Assembly: GCA_017515945.1 (NCBI GenBank)
Contig: JAFWDX010000427.1
Coordinates: 1 to 8,287 of the forward strand
Direction: 5' to 3'
Origin: Blautia sp.
Lineage (GTDB): Bacteria; Bacillota; Clostridia; Lachnospirales; Lachnospiraceae
DNA: 8,287 nt
In this document: piece after piece, positions 1 to 8,100 of the stretch
How positions within the stretch are numbered: position 1 is the first letter of the stretch
Layout: every line of letters starts with the position of its first letter
Made by a program: the position numbers and the translations under genes
Notes under the pieces: generated by a model
Databases searched by the model: none
Seen by the model: only the letters and a program-made list of their open reading frames with translations
What the model was told of the DNA's origin: nothing

Positions 1-2154
1 CACATAAGACTGCACAAACCCGCTGCCGGTTTCAGCAGCTACAGCTTCAGCGATCAGTTCCGCGCTGGAGAGCGTGGCAGTTCCCTTATATGGACTGTCA
101 CGAAGCACCATACCGAATTCGGCAAGGGAAATGGCCAGAGCCGTATTCTCGTCGGGGATCTCCGCGAAATCCTCCGCCATGACCGGCTTCTCCACCAGCA
201 TGCTCGCGGCGCCGGTTCTCCCGCTGCCGGTCTCCTTGTAGCGGACAGCTACATTACACAGATCCGTGACATTGCCGGAGGCTTCTGTTTTGCTGTATTT
301 GAGCTCCTGCACGTCCGCTTCCGGATCACCGTCCGGGAGCACCACCTCATACAGGGCTGTAACGGATTTGCCTGCGCCGACTTCCCCGGCGTCCACCTGG
401 TCATTGTTGAAATCCTCCGCGTTCAGTATACGGCTTTCATAACCGATCAGGCGATATTCCTTTATCAGGGCAGGATTGAATTCCACCTGGATCTTCACAT
501 CATCCGCGATAGGGATAAGTGTGCTGTCGCTTTCCTGTACGAGCGCTTTTTTTGCGTCCGCCATGTCTCCTATGTAGTGATAGTTGCCGTTGCCGTTTTC
601 CGCCATCACTTCCATTTTGTTATCTTTAAGATTCTCTGACCCATACCCCAGAATGGTGAGATAGACTCCCTTCTTCCGACCCTCTTCCACGATCTCTTTG
701 AGCTGTGATTCACTGGTCTTTCCGATGTTGAAATCACCGTCAGTCGCAATGATCACACGGTTGACGCCATTTTCGATCAGGCTTTTTTCCGCCATGTCGT
801 AGGCGGTATTCAGACCCAGAGCCCCGTTTGTACCGCCTCCCGCGCTGAAGAGCGTGGCAGCCAGTCCTTCATAGATCTGCTCCTTCTGTCCGCAGCTCAC
901 GTTCTCAAGGACAACACCGTTTCCGGAGGCGTAATAGATCAGGGAGATCGTATCGCTGTCATCGAAATTCTCCAGCATATCCGCGTAAGCGCTTAATGCC
1001 AGAGGGAGTTTGTTGAGGATCATCATAGAGCCGGAGACGTCCGTCACCAGGACAAAATTGGTGTCCGGCTTTTCCGTAAGGTCGTCTGCCCGGATGCCGA
1101 TCCGGACCAGTCTGTGATCGGCCTGCCATGGACAGGAGGTATACGCTGTAGAGATCAGGAAGGGTTCATCCGAAACGCGGTCAGCGCTGTAATCATAATT
1201 GAAATAATTGATCAGCTCTTCTGTCTTTACCTCGTCTTTATCGAGCGGGAAACCGTCAAGGATATCATATTTAACCTTGGTATAAGCCGCTGTATCCACG
1301 TCGATGGAAAAGGTGGAAAGCGGAGACACAGATACAGACTTAAACGGATTTTCAGCAATCTCATTATACTCTGCGGTTGAAAACGTCTCTTCAGTCTGCG
1401 GCAGGGGCTCGCCAACAGGCGCAGGCAGAGGATCATCGAAAGGCTCAGTCAGAGGACCATCGGCAGTCTCATAAGCCTCCTCGGCAGAATAAACGCCGAA
1501 AAGTGCCGTGTCATCCTCTGAATCAAATGTGTATGAACTGTCCGCATAGTCCATGCCTGACTCGGCCGCATAGTCCATGCCTGAACCGGCCGCGTAGTCC
1601 ACACCATTATAACCAACGGCGAAGCCATCCTCATCATAGATTTCGTACGGCTCCTCCTTCGGGAGCATTTCCGGATGCTCCTCCTCATATCTCCGGATGT
1701 ACACAGACAATTCATCCCAGAGTTTTGCAGACAGATTGTCAGCGTAGAGCGCACTGGCCAGGAGATACCGGTCCAGCAAGTCCTGCGGGCATATCTCCTC
1801 CTGCGCCGCTATTGAAAGGATCTGGCTGTTATAATCCCACGGCTCCGAATTCTCAAGGTCCTCATAAGCGGCTTTCAGGACAGCCTCTTTGAAATTTTCA
1901 TTCATGGAATCAATAACAGCCTGTTCTTCTTCGGCGGTCAGGTTGGAATACCATGAGCTCCTTGTCCGGGCTTCAGCCTCTGTGTTAAAAGATGTCAGGC
2001 TGTCCGCCACTTCATCATGCCGTGCAAACGCCTCCTGCAGAGCATTGCCTGACTGATCCTCCGGAGCGCTGGCCGAAGCAGTGTAAACGGAAACCATATT
2101 GACCGCAAGTATGCCGGCCAGAAACAAACTGAAAAAGCGCCGTTTTCTCTTCAT
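1..2154 (-). CDS. Secreted YfbK-type VWA domain protein (C-terminus cut by window edge)
   Basis: 718 codons are open from ATG at 2154 to the window edge with no stop, so the gene is 3'-partial. An AAGGAGG site lies 8 nt upstream of the ATG. Residues 1 to about 30 are a signal peptide (MKRKRR, hydrophobic core, then TASASA) with no lipobox. Residues 34-165 are helical and unrecognised; 165-258 are an acidic linker with three 8-residue repeats. From 268 (ENPFKSVSVSP, then STFSIDVDTAAY) the order matches the YfbK family: N-terminal vWF_A-type region, VWA domain, then the C-terminal DUF3520-like region (about 500 on; DVKIQVEFNP, YRLIGYESR, DAGEVGAGKSVTALYE). The VWA metal site (MIDAS) looks intact: DVSGS 372-376, Thr442 in GGGTNG, Asp472 in ATDGDFN. 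By comparison with the family perhaps 20-40 residues are missing. Metal-dependent protein binding outside the membrane is expected; the ligand is unknown. It probably shares an mRNA with the serpin upstream. Confidence 0.95.
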   Translation of the reverse strand, partial: MKRKRRFFSLFLAGILAVNMVSVYTASASAPEDQSGNALQEAFARHDEVADSLTSFNTEAEARTRSSWYSNLTAEEEQAVIDSMNENFKEAVLKAAYEDLENSEPWDYNSQILSIAAQEEICPQDLLDRYLLASALYADNLSAKLWDELSVYIRRYEEEHPEMLPKEEPYEIYDEDGFAVGYNGVDYAAGSGMDYAAESGMDYADSSYTFDSEDDTALFGVYSAEEAYETADGPLTEPFDDPLPAPVGEPLPQTEETFSTAEYNEIAENPFKSVSVSPLSTFSIDVDTAAYTKVKYDILDGFPLDKDEVKTEELINYFNYDYSADRVSDEPFLISTAYTSCPWQADHRLVRIGIRADDLTEKPDTNFVLVTDVSGSMMILNKLPLALSAYADMLENFDDSDTISLIYYASGNGVVLENVSCGQKEQIYEGLAATLFSAGGGTNGALGLNTAYDMAEKSLIENGVNRVIIATDGDFNIGKTSESQLKEIVEEGRKKGVYLTILGYGSENLKDNKMEVMAENGNGNYHYIGDMADAKKALVQESDSTLIPIADDVKIQVEFNPALIKEYRLIGYESRILNAEDFNNDQVDAGEVGAGKSVTALYEVVLPDGDPEADVQELKYSKTEASGNVTDLCNVAVRYKETGSGRTGAASMLVEKPVMAEDFAEIPDENTALAISLAEFGMVLRDSPYKGTATLSSAELIAEAVAAETGSGFVQSYV
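1534..1605 (-). repeat. Three tandem 24-nt (8-residue) repeats in the VWA protein linker
   Basis: Residues 184-207 read GVDYAAGS, GMDYAAES, GMDYADSS. At DNA level a 17-nt stretch is identical at 1544-1560 and 1568-1584, 24 nt apart. The repeat keeps frame and lies in the disordered acidic linker before the YfbK-type core, so copy number could change without breaking the protein. Confidence 0.85.
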
Positions 2155-2162
2155 ACTCTTCC

Positions 2163-2169
2163 CCTCCTT
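2163..2169 (-). promoter_or_regulatory. Ribosome binding site of the VWA gene
   Basis: AAGGAGG on the minus strand ends 8 nt before the ATG at 2154. It lies wholly in the 16-nt gap after the serpin stop (TGA, 2171-2173). This fixes the start of the VWA gene and suggests translational coupling with the serpin. Confidence 0.85.
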
Positions 2170-2170
2170 C

Positions 2171-3379
2171 TCAAATCCTGTTCACAATTCCCAAAAAGAC
2201 CGGCATCCCGCTTTCAGTATCGATGATCGCATAAACAAAGGGTCTGTTCAGATACACCTTTTTCTTCAGAATATCTCTGGGAGGATAAGCTGCGGAGCAC
2301 TCAACGACTATGGCTGTAGCTGCCGCCGCTTCAGTTCCTTCTTTCGTAAGCTCTATGTGTGTCTTGTGCAGAACCTGGTCAATGCGGAGAGGATCCTTAG
2401 ACATTCCGGATAAATCTGCCTGCGAGGTGAATGCCTTTTTTATGCCCATCCGCTGCAAGGCTTCATTCAGAGTAATGTCATAATCATAACTGAAAGCCGG
2501 GACCCGCGTATAGACCTTCACATTCTGCCGGATCCTGTTTTTGTAGCCCTGGATAAAATCTCTGCCGGTAAGCTGCTTCAGATATTTTTTTACGCTCATG
2601 CCTTTTGGCGGAAGAAGGGCCATAAATGCGGTCCTGCCGCCGCTGTAGGGCTTTACGTATCCTTTTGCCCCACAAATCTCCACATACTCATCTTCCGTTT
2701 TTTCAAACATTTCGACTTTCTGCGTCCCGCCATCGGCCATCGTAAACTTACGGGTATTACTGATGACATAAGGATCCATCCAGGCGCCTTTAAAATAGAC
2801 GGCATTGATCAGGATCACTCTGGTCTCCTCACTCAGACGGTCAATGATGTCCGGAATCTTTCCGTTTGTATTCCGGTTCACCCAGTCATTCATCTCCCGG
2901 ACGGTATCCGGCGTGAAAGGTGCTGCGCACACTTCTGCGCCAAAGGTTTTTTTGAGTCTGTTGCGATAGGCTTTTTTCAGCCGTATGCTGCCCTTTTTAT
3001 ACCAGACCGAATTTACATTTTTGTATACAAAGCGATCTGTGCTGCCCAGACGTTTATGAAGCCGGGACAGGAAACGAGTGGATGTGGTGACCGGAACCTG
3101 CCCCAGCACCTTTTCCATCTCCGAAAGGGTGCTGCCGGCAGCACCATTCTCGACCATGTTCATCGCGGTGAGGATGGAATCCGGGGAAATCAGGATATTC
3201 TCCCTGGTACCGGATGTCCGTGCCGCCTCATAAAGCAAACGGATCGAAGTATCCGTCATCGACTCCGTCACAGAAGCAGCCGCAGGCAAGGCTCCTGCCA
3301 GAGTCAGGAGCAGCAGCAAAACACCCGTCAGTACCAGACGGTTCATAATAGTGAACAGGGCTGGAATTTTACTTTTCAT
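2171..3379 (-). CDS. Secreted serpin (serine protease inhibitor family), predicted inhibitory
   Basis: 402 residues, close to usual serpin core length plus a leader. Residues 1-35 are a signal peptide (LVLTGVLLLLLTLAGALPAAA) without lipobox, so the product should be released or wall-associated. Serpin landmarks appear in order: NILISPDSI 61-69, NGAAGST 78-84, TNGKIPDII 171-179, INAVYFKGAW 191-200, ADLSGMS 321-327, the hinge KEGTEAAAATA 346-356, and the C-terminal signature NRPFVYAIIDTESG 378-391 followed by FLGIVN. Small residues throughout P15-P9 are typical of inhibitory serpins, which trap proteases by inserting the cleaved loop into sheet A. Counting from P15 Gly348, P1-P1' would be Ser362-Ala363, favouring an elastase-like target, but loop length differs from classical serpins so P1 is uncertain. 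The start at 3379 is preferred over Met12 (3346) because AAGGAGG lies 11 nt upstream of 3379 and no such site precedes 3346. It is first gene of an operon with the VWA gene. Confidence 0.96.
   Translation of the reverse strand: MKSKIPALFTIMNRLVLTGVLLLLLTLAGALPAAASVTESMTDTSIRLLYEAARTSGTRENILISPDSILTAMNMVENGAAGSTLSEMEKVLGQVPVTTSTRFLSRLHKRLGSTDRFVYKNVNSVWYKKGSIRLKKAYRNRLKKTFGAEVCAAPFTPDTVREMNDWVNRNTNGKIPDIIDRLSEETRVILINAVYFKGAWMDPYVISNTRKFTMADGGTQKVEMFEKTEDEYVEICGAKGYVKPYSGGRTAFMALLPPKGMSVKKYLKQLTGRDFIQGYKNRIRQNVKVYTRVPAFSYDYDITLNEALQRMGIKKAFTSQADLSGMSKDPLRIDQVLHKTHIELTKEGTEAAAATAIVVECSAAYPPRDILKKKVYLNRPFVYAIIDTESGMPVFLGIVNRI
2270..2338 (-). other. Serpin hinge and reactive centre loop coding segment
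   Basis: Encodes residues 348-370: hinge GTEAAAATA, then IVVECSAAYPPRDI. The stretch from the hinge Gly to the conserved NRPF is 30 residues, against 23 in human alpha-1-antitrypsin (counted from memory of that sequence), so the loop or its exit strand is about 7 residues longer. A Cys sits at predicted P2. Confidence 0.8.
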
Positions 3380-3390
3380 CTGTTATTATG

Positions 3391-3397
3391 CCTCCTT
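3391..3397 (-). promoter_or_regulatory. Ribosome binding site of the serpin gene
   Basis: AAGGAGG on the minus strand, 11 nt before the ATG at 3379. The spacing is slightly long but the match is perfect, and it selects this start over the internal Met12. Confidence 0.85.
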
Positions 3398-3455
3398 GAA
3401 GCTATTTGCGTATAAATTTGCCTTCTGTTTTCAAATTTTTCAATCAACAATATGT

Positions 3456-3484
3456 ATTTTATCACACACTCCATACAAGGTCAA
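3456..3484 (-). promoter_or_regulatory. Sigma-A-type promoter for the serpin-VWA operon
   Basis: On the minus strand TTGACC (3479-3484) and TAAAAT (3456-3461) each match the consensus at 5 of 6 positions and are separated by exactly 17 nt. Transcription would start near 3449, giving a leader of about 70 nt. It lies between the terminator-like hairpin of the upstream operon and the serpin start, where a promoter is expected. No clear operator palindrome was seen in the leader. Confidence 0.75.
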
Positions 3485-3496
3485 ACATATAAATGC

Positions 3497-3543
3497 ATAA
3501 ATGGGATCCGGCCCCCACTTATGGAGGGCCAGACCCCATTTAT
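3497..3543 (-). terminator. Long hairpin, probable terminator of the upstream operon
   Basis: Arms 3497-3514 and 3526-3543 give an 18-bp stem, with a small inner CCA/TGG stem around a 4-nt loop. On the minus strand all 18 positions pair, two as G-U; on the plus strand those two become A-C mismatches, so the structure favours minus-strand RNA. It begins 10 nt after the stop codon at 3554. The arm ends in CCCATTTAT and only a weak T-rich tail follows, so termination may be imperfect. A REP-like mobile palindrome is an alternative. Confidence 0.75.
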
Positions 3544-3553
3544 CCACCTATGT

Positions 3554-5101
3554 TCAGGCAATCTTCCCGATTATATCCAACAGTCCCGCCACGTCTGTAG
3601 TAAGCACCAGATCATAATCCCTGCTGTTTCCGTTCAGTCTGATCTCCAGCGATTTATCCGCACCTCTCTCGAGCACCTGCAGGTCGTCAGCGGAGACGGG
3701 GATATCCGCAGTTTCCTCTACCTTTGTCCCGGAGAGGCCGCCGGTCAGCTCCGCACCTGTCAGTTTTGCGACTGCGTTGCCGGCTTTCAGGGTCAGCGCC
3801 TGTACATATGGACGGTAGGCGCCGATACTCTGCACGCGGATCACTGGTGTAAGGCTGATCATGCCGGTATTTTCACGTTTCACTCTTACGGCCGGTTTAA
3901 CCGTGATGGAGATGTTATCCACCGGGCGGCTTTCATCGGTATATGTGGCCAGGATCGTTTTGTCTGTGATGTAACCAAAGCCTTCGTATGCATCAAATTC
4001 AAAGTCCCATACCGGATCGGTAAATTTCTCCAGGAAGGCAGGATCCTCTGCATCCTCCAGGATCTCTTCAAACTTGTATTCCACGCTGTAAACCGGCGGA
4101 TACGGAACCTTCAGTCTCTTCTTTCCTTCCGCTTTTTCCTGCAGATAAAGCCAGGTGATCAGATCCAGCGTTCCGGTGGCTTCCAGATCATTTGCCTGCT
4201 GGAAGGAACTGACGCCAGTGGCGGTGGCCGGGCCATACATGCCATCGGCAGCTCCGGTCAGGAATTCCAGTTTAGCCAGTGCTTCCTGGGCAATGGTCAC
4301 AGGGGTTCCGTTCGAACCCTGACGCAGATCCTGCCAGCCGGTCACAGCCGGTACTTTTTTGAGGGAGAATGACGGAACCAGTTCCTTGATCTCCTCCTCC
4401 GGAACAAATCCCTGAATCCATTTTACTGCGGGAGCCTCCGGCTGCTGACCGTTTTCATTTTCCTCAGTACCGGCCGGCTCTGCAGGTACAGCTTCTGCTG
4501 TACCCTCTGCAGGCGCGGCTTCTGTTGCTTCTGGTGCAGTTTCTGCCGTTTCTTCTCCAGGTGCAGCTTCTGCTGCTACTTCTGCAGGCACGGCTTCTGC
4601 CGCTTCTGCTGTACCCTCTGCAGACGCAGCTTCTCCCGTCTCCTCTGCCGGGGCTGCTTCCTCGCCGGCGTCCGTTCCTGGTTCCGTATCTGTATCTGCT
4701 TCAGTGTCTGTATCTGCCACAGCATCTGCCTCAGCCCCGGATTCCACGGCTGTATCTGATGGTGCTTCAGATGCTTCCGGCTCTGAAGCCGCTTCTACTG
4801 CCGGATCCTCTCCTCCTGCCGTTGTGGTTTTCCCGGGGAGCATCACCGCTACATAGACCGGCGTGCCGTCTCCCTCCTGAACCGTTCCCAGGATATGCAT
4901 CGCGGATATGGTATACAGCTCCGGAAGGATCTCCTCTTCCCCTTCCTTTGGCTGTACATATGTCCCATACACATGTATGGACGGCTTCTCGCCCTTAAAA
5001 GTTACAGACTGCGCCGAAACGCTTCCGATCGTCAGTGTCGTCATAAGCATCGCAGCAATTGTTCCCGTAAAAATTTTGCCAAAACAGACTCTTTTCTTCA
5101 T
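3554..5101 (-). CDS. Secreted peptidoglycan-binding-domain protein with long Ala/Glu-rich segment
   Basis: 515 residues from ATG at 5101, chosen because AAAAGGAG lies 10 nt upstream and a typical signal peptide follows (MKKRVCFGKIF, core, SVSA, predicted cleavage after Ala30). The frame stays open up to an ATG at 5152, but that start has no ribosome binding site and would add 17 residues across a hairpin. Residues 31-90 are beta-rich; 91-226 are low-complexity Ala/Glu/Thr/Pro; 227-250 contain WIQGFVPEEEI; 257-320 match the PG_binding_1 pattern (LRQGSNGTPV, DGMYGPATATGVSSFQ, TGTLDLITWLYL), which usually binds cell-wall peptidoglycan. Residues 330-515 are beta-rich and unrecognised. No catalytic domain or sortase motif is visible. 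It is likely a wall-associated protein, co-transcribed with the giant repeat gene 72 nt upstream. Function beyond wall binding cannot be assigned. Confidence 0.88.
   Translation of the reverse strand: MKKRVCFGKIFTGTIAAMLMTTLTIGSVSAQSVTFKGEKPSIHVYGTYVQPKEGEEEILPELYTISAMHILGTVQEGDGTPVYVAVMLPGKTTTAGGEDPAVEAASEPEASEAPSDTAVESGAEADAVADTDTEADTDTEPGTDAGEEAAPAEETGEAASAEGTAEAAEAVPAEVAAEAAPGEETAETAPEATEAAPAEGTAEAVPAEPAGTEENENGQQPEAPAVKWIQGFVPEEEIKELVPSFSLKKVPAVTGWQDLRQGSNGTPVTIAQEALAKLEFLTGAADGMYGPATATGVSSFQQANDLEATGTLDLITWLYLQEKAEGKKRLKVPYPPVYSVEYKFEEILEDAEDPAFLEKFTDPVWDFEFDAYEGFGYITDKTILATYTDESRPVDNISITVKPAVRVKRENTGMISLTPVIRVQSIGAYRPYVQALTLKAGNAVAKLTGAELTGGLSGTKVEETADIPVSADDLQVLERGADKSLEIRLNGNSRDYDLVLTTDVAGLLDIIGKIA
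4427..4816 (-). repeat. Low-complexity Ala/Glu/Thr/Pro coding tract with internal duplications
   Basis: Encodes residues 96-225, a very acidic stretch of irregular AEGTAEA and VPAE type units. A 22-nt sequence is identical at 4491-4512 and 4602-4623 (37 codons apart), showing in-frame duplication. The tract is probably an extended, disordered spacer. It also produces a leucine-rich open frame on the opposite strand, which is an artefact. Confidence 0.8.
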
Positions 5102-5110
5102 TTCGATCGA

Positions 5111-5119
5111 ACTCCTTTT
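5111..5119 (-). promoter_or_regulatory. Ribosome binding site of the peptidoglycan-binding protein gene
   Basis: AAAAGGAGT on the minus strand; its GGAG core ends 10 nt before the ATG at 5101. It decides for this start rather than the ATG at 5152, which lacks any such site. Confidence 0.85.
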
Positions 5120-5125
5120 ATAACA

Positions 5126-5146
5126 CACAGGGGATGGTCCCCTGTG
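5126..5146 (-). other. Perfect 9-bp hairpin in the intercistronic gap
   Basis: CACAGGGGA and TCCCCTGTG flank a 3-nt loop. It lies between the repeat gene stop (5174) and the ribosome binding site at 5111-5119, only 6 nt from the latter. No T-run follows on the minus strand, so it is a poor intrinsic terminator. It could stabilise or partly attenuate the mRNA, separate expression of the two genes, or be a REP-like palindrome. No separate promoter was seen in this gap. Confidence 0.6.
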
Positions 5147-5173
5147 CGGCATTTTGCGATTGTATTCCCGTGG

Positions 5174-8100
5174 TTACTTCGTCTCCGTCTTTACCAGCTG
5201 ATCACTTGCATTCAGGTAGTTCCGTGTGGTTGTTCCGTCTGTATTCTTTATGATCTCTACATGGTTATATCCGCCCTTCAGCGTGACGGGCTCTCCGTTC
5301 AGGTCAAGATACGCTTCTCCGGTCTGTACATTCTTTTCATCATAGTATTGCATCAGGATATGATACCCGGATTTGATGGTCACCGGCTTTCCTTCCGTGT
5401 CGAAATAGGCCGTCCGCGCGGAGCCATCTTCCAGATACTCTTTGGTAAAGATGCTGTAGCCCTGTGAGAGCATGACCGGCGCGCCCTTCGTATCATATAC
5501 GCATTGCCGGATCAGACGTCCCTCGTCGTCGTATTCCATCTTTTTGGAGGCGTACCCGGCCTTCAGGAGCACGGGTGAACCGGAAAGATCATAATAGGAT
5601 TCTTCTGTCTGTTTTTTTGCACTGTTCCAGGCTTTTCTGACCGTCGCATAGCCTTTTTTCTGCACAAAGATCTGGGTTCCCGCAGTATCGTAATAGCTTT
5701 CGCTGATCACATTGCCGGCCTCGTCATATTCATCCGTCAGGATGGCATATCCGTCAGGCTGGGCAACCGGCTCGTCGTTGATGTCCAGATATTCTGTGCG
5801 GATGGCACGATTGGCATCGTTGTAGGTTTTTCTTACAGTGGCGTAAGCAGATTTTCCCTGGAGGATCTGTTTTCCGGAGACATCGTACCATTTTTCCAGC
5901 ACAATGTTGCCGGCATCATCGTAAACATCGGTCACAATGGCATATCCGGACGTGGTCATCACCAGCTGCCCCTCGGTATCCAGATATTCCGTGCGGGTCG
6001 GTTTGGACTGGGGGCCGTATTCCTTACGGAGCGCATGATAGCCCTGCTTCAGCGTGGCCGGCTCTCCCTTTTCATCAAACCAGGCCTCATAAACAGCACA
6101 GCCCTTCTCATCATACTCCCTCGTAACGGTGGCAAAACCGCCGATCATCATCGGCTGGCCGTCGGCGTCCATATAGGTTTCCTGCACCGCTTTTTTATGA
6201 TCGTTGAACGATTTCTGAATATAGGCATATCCCTTTGCGTCAGAAACGATCTGCCCCTCCGCGTCATAATGGAGCTCCGTGGTTACATTCCCATAGGCAT
6301 CGTAAGTACGGACGATCTGCGCATTTCCTTTCACCTCGACAGGATTCCCGTCTTTGTCAAAATAGGCTGTAAGGATCTCGCGGTTGTTCTCATCGTAATC
6401 ATGCCGGACGATCGCATAGCCCTTTTCCGTATTGTCTGCAGGCTGATCATCCTGGTCAAGATAAGTTTCCAGCGTCTTCTTCTTAGCCTGATTATATTCC
6501 GCTGTATAGGCACTGTAGCCGCCCGGAATTCTGATCGGCTTACCATCCTTCCCCATATAGGATTCACGGGTAACGTTCCCGTTTTCATCATATTCACGCC
6601 GGATAGACGCATATCCTTTTGCAGCTACAACAGGATTATTCTCCTCATCGAAATACTGTTCAGATATTTTGTGCTTCGTACCGTCATATTCATTTTTCAC
6701 GCAGTGGTAGCCGTTTTCGCCAAGGGTCGGCGCGTCATCCACATCATAATAGGACTCAGAGATGATGTTTTTATACACGTCGAACTCCCGCACCATATGG
6801 GCGGCATTGCCTGCTTTGACGAGGTTTCCTTCCAGGTCATAGTACCAGGTATCCGTAATGTTCCAGTCTTCATCATAGCCATACCTGAGCTCTGCAGCGC
6901 CTTTTATCGTCTGTGCCGCATTCCCATCCACGTCGTAGTAAGTGTCGGTTAGCTTATGCTTCGCCTCATCAAAGGTGCTCCGGACCTGATGGATTCCGTC
7001 TGGTGTAAGAATCGGTTCATCATTTACGCCATAATAAGATTCGGAAACAATGTTTTTATCCTGATCAAACTCACGTACCAGATGCGCCGCTTTATCCACC
7101 TTGACCGGGTTTCCGGCCAGATCATAATAGAATGTATCCGACGCATTCCATGCATCGTCGTAAGCATATCTGATCACAGCACAGCCCTTCGTCGACTGAA
7201 CCGGCTCGCCGTTCGCATTGTAATACTCGTCCGTCAGTTTATGCTTCATGTCATCATAGGTTCTCCGGACAAGATGGTATCCCTCTGCCGAGAGAAGCGG
7301 TTCATCTCCCGCGCCGAAATACGATTCGGAAATAATGTTCCTGTCCTCATCGTACTCACGAACCATATGCACAGCATTTCCGGATTTGACCGGATTCCCT
7401 TCTATATCATAATACCAGGTGTCGCGCACATTCCATGCTTCATCAAAGCCATACTTCATTACGGCATATCCCTTGGTGGTCATGACCGGGGCATCGTCTG
7501 TACCATAGAATGCATCCGAAAGCTTATGCTTCAGGTCATCATATGTCCTCTCTACACGGTGATAGCCTTCCGCCGTGACGATCGGCTCATCCTCTTCGCC
7601 GAAATAAGCCTCTGATATGATGTTCTTATCTTTGTCAAATGCGCGGACCATATGTGCATAGTTGCCTGCTTTGACGAGGTTTCCTTCCAGGTCATAGTTC
7701 CAGGTGTCCGTTACATTCCAGGCTTCGTCGTAGGCGTATCTGAGTTCGGCGTAGCCGGCAGGAATCTGAGCCGGCTCTCCGTCCAGACCATAGTACATAT
7801 CTGAAAGCTTATGCTTTGTCTCATCGAAGGTACTCCTGAACCCATGCACACCCGCCGTTGATGTCACCGGCTCATCATTTATGCCATAATAGAATTCCGA
7901 GACGATGTTCCTGTCCTCGTCGAACTCCCGGACAAGATGGGCGGCATTGCCGGATATGACCGGATCTCCATTGAGATCATAATACCAGGTGTCACTCACA
8001 TTCCATGCAGGATCATACCCGTATCTGATCACGGCATAACCCTTCGTCGTCTGAATCGGATTGCCGTCGATGCCATAATATTCATCAGAGAGTTTATGCT

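Noticed and set aside
1114..1892. Plus-strand open frames over the VWA gene
   Set aside because: The complementary strand holds a continuous 718-codon frame with intact YfbK-family motifs; these are shadows.
3452..4372. 306-codon open frame on the plus strand
   Set aside because: It lies antisense to the peptidoglycan-binding protein gene, has no ribosome binding site or recognisable domain, and begins in the serpin promoter and terminator region. The minus-strand product has a signal peptide and a known domain pattern.
4525..4998. Leucine/proline-rich open frame on the plus strand
   Set aside because: It is the mirror of the Ala/Glu-rich codons on the minus strand; the composition is an artefact.
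5150..5152. ATG at 5152 as the start of the peptidoglycan-binding protein
   Set aside because: No Shine-Dalgarno sequence precedes it; it would place 17 residues before a normal signal peptide and translate through the hairpin.
6035..7615. Two long plus-strand open frames (6035-6952 and 6956-7615) with periodic sequence
   Set aside because: They are antisense to the repeat gene and inherit its period. No start signals or family features are visible.
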